This document shows, one piece after another, positions 59,653-64,000 of a stretch of DNA of 64,000 nucleotides (its first letter is position 1; each line of letters begins with the position of its first letter). The notes under the pieces are model-generated. The model was not told the DNA's origin, made no database searches, and saw only the letters and a list, made by a program, of their open reading frames with translations. Made by a program: the position numbers and the translations under genes. Source of the DNA: an uncultured Flavobacteriales bacterium (GTDB lineage Bacteria > Bacteroidota > Bacteroidia > Flavobacteriales > BACL11); assembly GCA_905478765.1 (NCBI GenBank), contig CAJQJY010000004.1, forward strand, positions 123,172 to 187,171, in the 5' to 3' direction.

Positions 59653-60084
59653 ATGAAAAAGACAATTTTTAGCAAACTACTATTTATAGCTCTCTTTTTA
59701 GTAGGAGTATCAGCAAGTGCACAAGTAAGAGTAAAAGCAAATAAAGTAAGGACAAATAAGAAGGTTGTTGTAAAAAACAATCGAGGAAATCATTCTAATC
59801 ATAATTATAACAGACAAAATGTTAGAGTTAAAACGAACAGAAATAGAGTTGTTGTTAGTAAGCCAAACAGACCAAGAGTAATTGTAAAACAACCAACTTA
59901 CAATCGTTCAGGTTATGTTTGGGTAGAGGGTTACTGGAAATGGAATGCATATTATGGAGAATATATTTGGCAAAAAGCAAGATGGAAAAGAGTTAAGCGA
60001 AATCATATGTGGGTACCTGGATTTTGGGAAATAAGCTCTGGAGGGTTCTTTTGGGTAGAAGGGTATTGGGCATTAGACTACTAA
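59653..60084 (+). CDS. YXWGXW-type repeat secreted basic protein
   Basis: Signal peptide, Arg/Asn/Lys-rich middle, YVWVEGYW...MWVPGFW...FWVEGYW; ATG 59653 preferred. Confidence 0.82.
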   Translation: MKKTIFSKLLFIALFLVGVSASAQVRVKANKVRTNKKVVVKNNRGNHSNHNYNRQNVRVKTNRNRVVVSKPNRPRVIVKQPTYNRSGYVWVEGYWKWNAYYGEYIWQKARWKRVKRNHMWVPGFWEISSGGFFWVEGYWALDY

Positions 60085-60185
60085 GATACATGAAGCACAC
60101 ATTTTAGTGTACTTTTTTGTTTAGTAGTTAAAGTGTTGCTGTTGAAAAGTAAAAATAAGAACAAAATACTAAGCTCCCTTTTTTG

Positions 60186-60193
60186 TAATTTTG
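60186..60193 (+). promoter_or_regulatory. -7 box TAATTTTG for OmpA-family gene
   Basis: TAnnTTTG 25 nt before ATG 60219. Confidence 0.4.
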
Positions 60194-60218
60194 ATATCAG
60201 ATTAAAAATCATTAAATT

Positions 60219-61217
60219 ATGCAAAAGACAATTTTACTTTTTTGTACCTTTTTATTATCACTTACTTCCTGTGTAACTCCCAAAATACATAATGCTTTAG
60301 TTGATGAGCATGACGCTACTAAATCAGCTTTAACTACAGAAGAGAAAAAAGTGTTACAACTTATGGGGAATATTGAGGAGCAAGAAGGGACTATTATTTC
60401 CTTAAAATCTCAAATTTCTGAAATGAGAAACGACTCTGTTCAGAATGGAATTGCACTTACTACTTTACAAAGCAAATATAGCGAGCTAAGTGATGCATAT
60501 GATTTATTGACTTCCAAGAATAGTAGGTATATGGCTGATAAAGCCAAAGAAACTAAGAAATTGCTGGAGCAATTAGAACAAGCACAAACTGAACTTTTTG
60601 CAAAAGAAGATGAGCTTAACCAACTTTCCGCATCATTGGATGCTAAGGAAGATGAATTGAAATTGGCTCAGGAAGAATTAAATGTGCGATCAATACGAGT
60701 AATAGAATTAGAAACAATTATCAATAAGAAAGATAGTATGGTTTCTGCTTTAAAAAAATCAATTTCTAAAGCATTAATTGGTTTGGAAGGTGAAGGACTT
60801 ACAGTAGTTCAGAAAAATGGTAAAGTATATATTTCATTAGAAGAAGATTTACTTTTTGCTAGTGGAAAATATGAAGTGAATAACGGAGGAATGGCTGCAT
60901 TAAGTAAATTAGCTACTGCACTTGCTAGCCAAAAGGATTTGGAAATTTTAGTTGAAGGACATACCGATAGCATTCCATTAAGCGGTAGAGGTTTGGTAAA
61001 AGACAATTGGGATTTGAGTGTGATGCGTGCAACCAATGTTGTAAAAGTACTTTTGAAAACCCCAAGTTTAGATCCTTTGCAATTAACTGCTGCTGGTAGA
61101 GCAGAATTTGTTCCTATTGCAACTAATAAAACTAAAGAGGGAAGAAGCGCTAACAGAAGAATTGAAATGATACTATCTCCAAACTTAGATGATTTGTTTG
61201 AATTGCTTGACGACTAG
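60219..61217 (+). CDS. OmpA-family lipoprotein with coiled coil
   Basis: Lipobox LTSC, long heptad region, ILVEGHTDSIPL...SVMRATNVVKVL...RRIEMIL. Confidence 0.94.
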   Translation: MQKTILLFCTFLLSLTSCVTPKIHNALVDEHDATKSALTTEEKKVLQLMGNIEEQEGTIISLKSQISEMRNDSVQNGIALTTLQSKYSELSDAYDLLTSKNSRYMADKAKETKKLLEQLEQAQTELFAKEDELNQLSASLDAKEDELKLAQEELNVRSIRVIELETIINKKDSMVSALKKSISKALIGLEGEGLTVVQKNGKVYISLEEDLLFASGKYEVNNGGMAALSKLATALASQKDLEILVEGHTDSIPLSGRGLVKDNWDLSVMRATNVVKVLLKTPSLDPLQLTAAGRAEFVPIATNKTKEGRSANRRIEMILSPNLDDLFELLDD

Positions 61218-61259
61218 ATTGAATCAAAATAATTGTATTTATGTAGATAATCTTCCTCC

Positions 61260-61267
61260 TATATTTG
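61260..61267 (+). promoter_or_regulatory. -7 box TATATTTG
   Basis: TAnnTTTG with upstream TTG at 61233-61235. Confidence 0.45.
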
Positions 61268-61338
61268 ACAGTGATGTATACATATATTATAACCCAGCTT
61301 TCTGTTTATAGGAGTTATGGCTTTTTAACTATTTAACA

Positions 61339-61674
61339 ATGAAAAAACTACTGCTTATATTACTTTGTTTATTTTCTTTAAATACGATTACTTATGCATC
61401 TTTTCCTACAAATGATACGTTAATTATAAAACAAGATAGCCTCCAATCTGAAACAACAGTACAGTATCATCAAAGAATGGAAAGTATGGGTTTTGATATT
61501 AATTTATGTCAATGTATAGATTGTAACAAATTTAAGGGAAGTAAAACATCCAATCAAACATCAAAAACTGTTACAAGGACTCTACTAAATGTAGGTTTAT
61601 TTCTGTTAATTGGTATTCTTATTATTGGGTTATACCTTTTTTACTTAATATTGTCTTGGATTGGTGATCTTTAA
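61339..61674 (+). CDS. small membrane protein, unknown function
   Basis: Signal peptide, CQCIDC motif, one C-terminal TM; in-frame open stretch continues after the stop. Confidence 0.65.
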   Translation: MKKLLLILLCLFSLNTITYASFPTNDTLIIKQDSLQSETTVQYHQRMESMGFDINLCQCIDCNKFKGSKTSNQTSKTVTRTLLNVGLFLLIGILIIGLYLFYLILSWIGDL

Positions 61675-61950
61675 ATAACCATTGGAAAGGTAAAACCTTA
61701 TGAAGAAGTAGAGCATTTTGACCCTCCTGTAATTAATATCCATTTTCTTGATACTGAAAAAAAGGAAGAAGATTAGTCTTCCTACCCTATTTTATTTGCA
61801 AAAAAGAGCAATTAAAGAGCAGCCATTTTGATGACAAGTCAAAATAGTTATTAACTATGTAGGATATTAGAAGTGTAATTTTGTCCTACCACTTGTCCTG
61901 CGGAACTCAATAAATCAGAATGTTACTAGATATAACTACTCTAATAGTTG

Positions 61951-62037
61951 CGGTGAGGAAGGGATTCGAACCCCCGAAACAGTTTCCCGTTTACACGCTT
62001 TCCAAGCGTGCGCCTTAAGCCACTCGGCCACCTCACC
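61951..62037 (-). tRNA. tRNA-Ser(GGA)
   Basis: Reverse strand GGTGAGGTGGCCGAGTGGCTTAAGGCGCACGCTTGGAAAGCGTG...GGTTCGAATCCCTTCCTCACCG; acceptor GGTGAGG/CCTCACC, anticodon loop TTGGAAA, long variable arm. Confidence 0.96.
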
Positions 62038-62060
62038 AAATTTTTGGCAAATCTAAAAAA

Positions 62061-63062
62061 TTAGATGGTAATCTCGCCACTTATATTTTTTTGTAATTCT
62101 TCTTTTATTTCTGCACTACTCATATCTTGACCTAATAAAAACATCAGCTTTATAATAGCTGCCTCAGTTGTCATATCTTTACCAGAAATAACACCAGCTT
62201 TTCCAAATGGTTCGCTTGTTTCGTATTGTCCATCAACAGCACTTCCATGCAAGCATTGGGTAATATTAATCATAATTTTCCCTTCTTTATTTGCAGTATT
62301 AAGCAAATCACTTAACTCAGTTGAGGTAGGAGCATTCCCTGCTCCAAAACTTTCAATTACAATTCCTTTTGCGCTATCAATTATGGCTTTAATAGTTGCA
62401 ATTGTAATTCCTGGAAAAAACTTTAAAATTGCCACATCATTGGATAATGATTTATGAACTACAAGTTTCTTATCTTCCTTTTTTTGTAGTGTTTTTTTGT
62501 ATTTTATTCTTACTCCTGCTTCTGCTAATATTGGATAATTTGGAGATTCAAATGCCTCAAACTGTTCCGTATTAACTTTTACTGTTCGGCTCCCTTTGTA
62601 AAGTTGATCTTCAAAATAAATACAGACTTCATGTACTTTTCCGCTAGTTGCAATTTCAACAGCAGTTATTAAGTTTTCCTTGGCATCACTCCTCCTAACA
62701 CCAATTGGTATTTGCGAGCCTGTAAGGATTACGGCTTTATTCAAACTTTCCAACATAAAACTCAGTGCTGATGCCGTATATGCCATAGTATCTGAGCCGT
62801 GTAGAATTACAAAACCATCATAATTTGTATAATTATCCTCAATAAGTGTTGCAATTTCTACCCAAACTTCAGCATTCATGTTGCTAGAATCTATAGGATT
62901 TTTTATGCTTACATTTTCTAAATCCACTTCCTCACTTTTTAGCGAAGGAATTGCTTTTAAAAGCTCATCAAAATTAAAAGGAACTAAAGTATTTTTCACT
63001 TTATCCTTTATCATACCGATAGTGCCACCTGTATAAATAAGTAATATTCTTTTATTTATCAT
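62061..63062 (-). CDS. ansA: type I asparaginase
   Basis: LLIYTGGTIGMIKD, VILHGSDTMAYTASAL, LTGSQIPIG. Confidence 0.95.
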   Translation of the reverse strand: MINKRILLIYTGGTIGMIKDKVKNTLVPFNFDELLKAIPSLKSEEVDLENVSIKNPIDSSNMNAEVWVEIATLIEDNYTNYDGFVILHGSDTMAYTASALSFMLESLNKAVILTGSQIPIGVRRSDAKENLITAVEIATSGKVHEVCIYFEDQLYKGSRTVKVNTEQFEAFESPNYPILAEAGVRIKYKKTLQKKEDKKLVVHKSLSNDVAILKFFPGITIATIKAIIDSAKGIVIESFGAGNAPTSTELSDLLNTANKEGKIMINITQCLHGSAVDGQYETSEPFGKAGVISGKDMTTEAAIIKLMFLLGQDMSSAEIKEELQKNISGEITI

Positions 63063-63832
63063 AATTCGAATAATTTTTTTGCATTTTCAGTCGTGATTTC
63101 AGCCACTTTTTCAATGCTAATTTTATGTGCCTCTGCTAATTTTTCAGCAATATTAACAATATATTTGCTTTCATTCCTTTTCCCTCTGAAAGGAGTTGGC
63201 GCAAGGTAAGGCCCATCTGTTTCTAAAATTAAATGTTGTAAATCAATTTTAGAAATCGTTTTATCTAATCCAGAGTTTTTAAAAGTAAGTACTCCACCAA
63301 TTCCTAAATAAAAACCCCCTAAGTTGATTACTCTTTGAGCATCATCAATATTTCCAGTAAAGCAGTGAAAAACACCTCTTAAATTTTCATCATTTAGTTT
63401 TTCAATGAGCTCAATTGCCTCGGCAAAAGATTCTCTTACATGTATTGCTATGGGAAGTTTGTGTTTTTTGGCTAATTTAACTTGGTGAATAAAAGCCTTT
63501 TTCTGAATTTCTAAAGTGCTTTTATCCCAATGTAAGTCCAAACCAATCTCTCCAACTGCAATGTATTTTCTTTTTTCTAGCTCTTCCTCAACATGAGCAA
63601 TTTCATGCATATAGTTTTCTTCTGACACATCACAAGGATGTAAGCCCATCATAGGGTAGCAATTATTAGGAAATTCAGCACATAAGGCCAACATTCCTTT
63701 TGTGTATTTGCTAGAAATATTTGGAAGTAGAATTGTACTTACTCCATTAGCAATAGCATTATTAACAACTTGTGTTCTATCAGCATCAAATTGATTGCTG
63801 TATAAATGGCTGTGAGTATCTATAAATTTCAT
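63059..63832 (-). CDS. TatD family hydrolase
   Basis: FIDTHSHLYSNQF, AVGEIGLDLHWD, HCFTGN, LETDGPYLAP. Confidence 0.96.
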   Translation of the reverse strand: MKFIDTHSHLYSNQFDADRTQVVNNAIANGVSTILLPNISSKYTKGMLALCAEFPNNCYPMMGLHPCDVSEENYMHEIAHVEEELEKRKYIAVGEIGLDLHWDKSTLEIQKKAFIHQVKLAKKHKLPIAIHVRESFAEAIELIEKLNDENLRGVFHCFTGNIDDAQRVINLGGFYLGIGGVLTFKNSGLDKTISKIDLQHLILETDGPYLAPTPFRGKRNESKYIVNIAEKLAEAHKISIEKVAEITTENAKKLFEL

Positions 63833-63871
63833 GGGTACGAAATTAGGTTTTTTTATATAATTTTACGCCTG

Positions 63872-64000
63872 TGTCCAAAACTCTTAAAATATTAGTTGTT
63901 CGTTTTTCTTCAATTGGTGATATTGTACTAACAACACCTGTAGTAAGAATGCTTAAAACTCAATTAAATACTGAGGTGCATTTTCTTACTAAAGCCCCTT
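63872..64000 (+). CDS. glycosyltransferase family 9 (heptosyltransferase-like), 5' fragment
   Basis: GTG start; SKTLKILVVRFSSIGDIVLTTPVVRMLKTQLNTEVHFLTKAP, open to window end. Confidence 0.88.

Noticed and set aside
61840-61935. Reverse-strand fragment [20 protein letters not shown] between stops near the tRNA
   Set aside because: About 20 codons only, no start or homology that can be supported
1-64000. Prophage, transposon, integrase, restriction or CRISPR defence systems
   Set aside because: No integrase, transposase, phage structural, Cas or restriction-modification motif seen on either strand

Overview
The window looks like an AT-rich Bacteroidota (Flavobacteriia-like) chromosome: TAnnTTTG-type -7 promoter boxes, type IX secretion (T9SS) C-terminal tails, a SusD-less TonB receptor, Bacteroidota-type long IspG, MqnC and AccBC/FabH/PlsX. 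It is mostly densely packed housekeeping genes with no rRNA, CRISPR array or recognisable transposon. There is one tRNA-Ser(GGA). The accessory-looking parts are: (1) a compact operon at 6.3-16.6 kb encoding a kynurenine route from tryptophan to 2-aminomuconate and its deamination, with an interleaved cupredoxin-LRR secreted protein, an SDR and a GNAT; (2) a tandem pair of tiny lipoproteins at 26.4-26.9 kb, the second ending in four copies of a 21-bp repeat encoding DHDHSGD; (3) a lamin-tail-like T9SS protein, TonB receptor and OB-fold/FN3/double-HKD (PLD-like) T9SS protein at 31.1-37.0 kb, a candidate extracellular polynucleotide-use locus; (4) a NahK-like kinase plus nucleotidyltransferase pair at 46.2-48.1 kb; (5) a T9SS-tailed PNGase F-like protein at 56.8-59.0 kb. 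Reading past the ORF track also gave a lipoprotein signal peptide interrupted by an in-frame TAA before the DUF255 gene (21084-21164), an in-frame coding-like extension after the stop at 61674, and a probable cutC relic at 37030-37179. Names come from reading motifs by eye; no database search was run.
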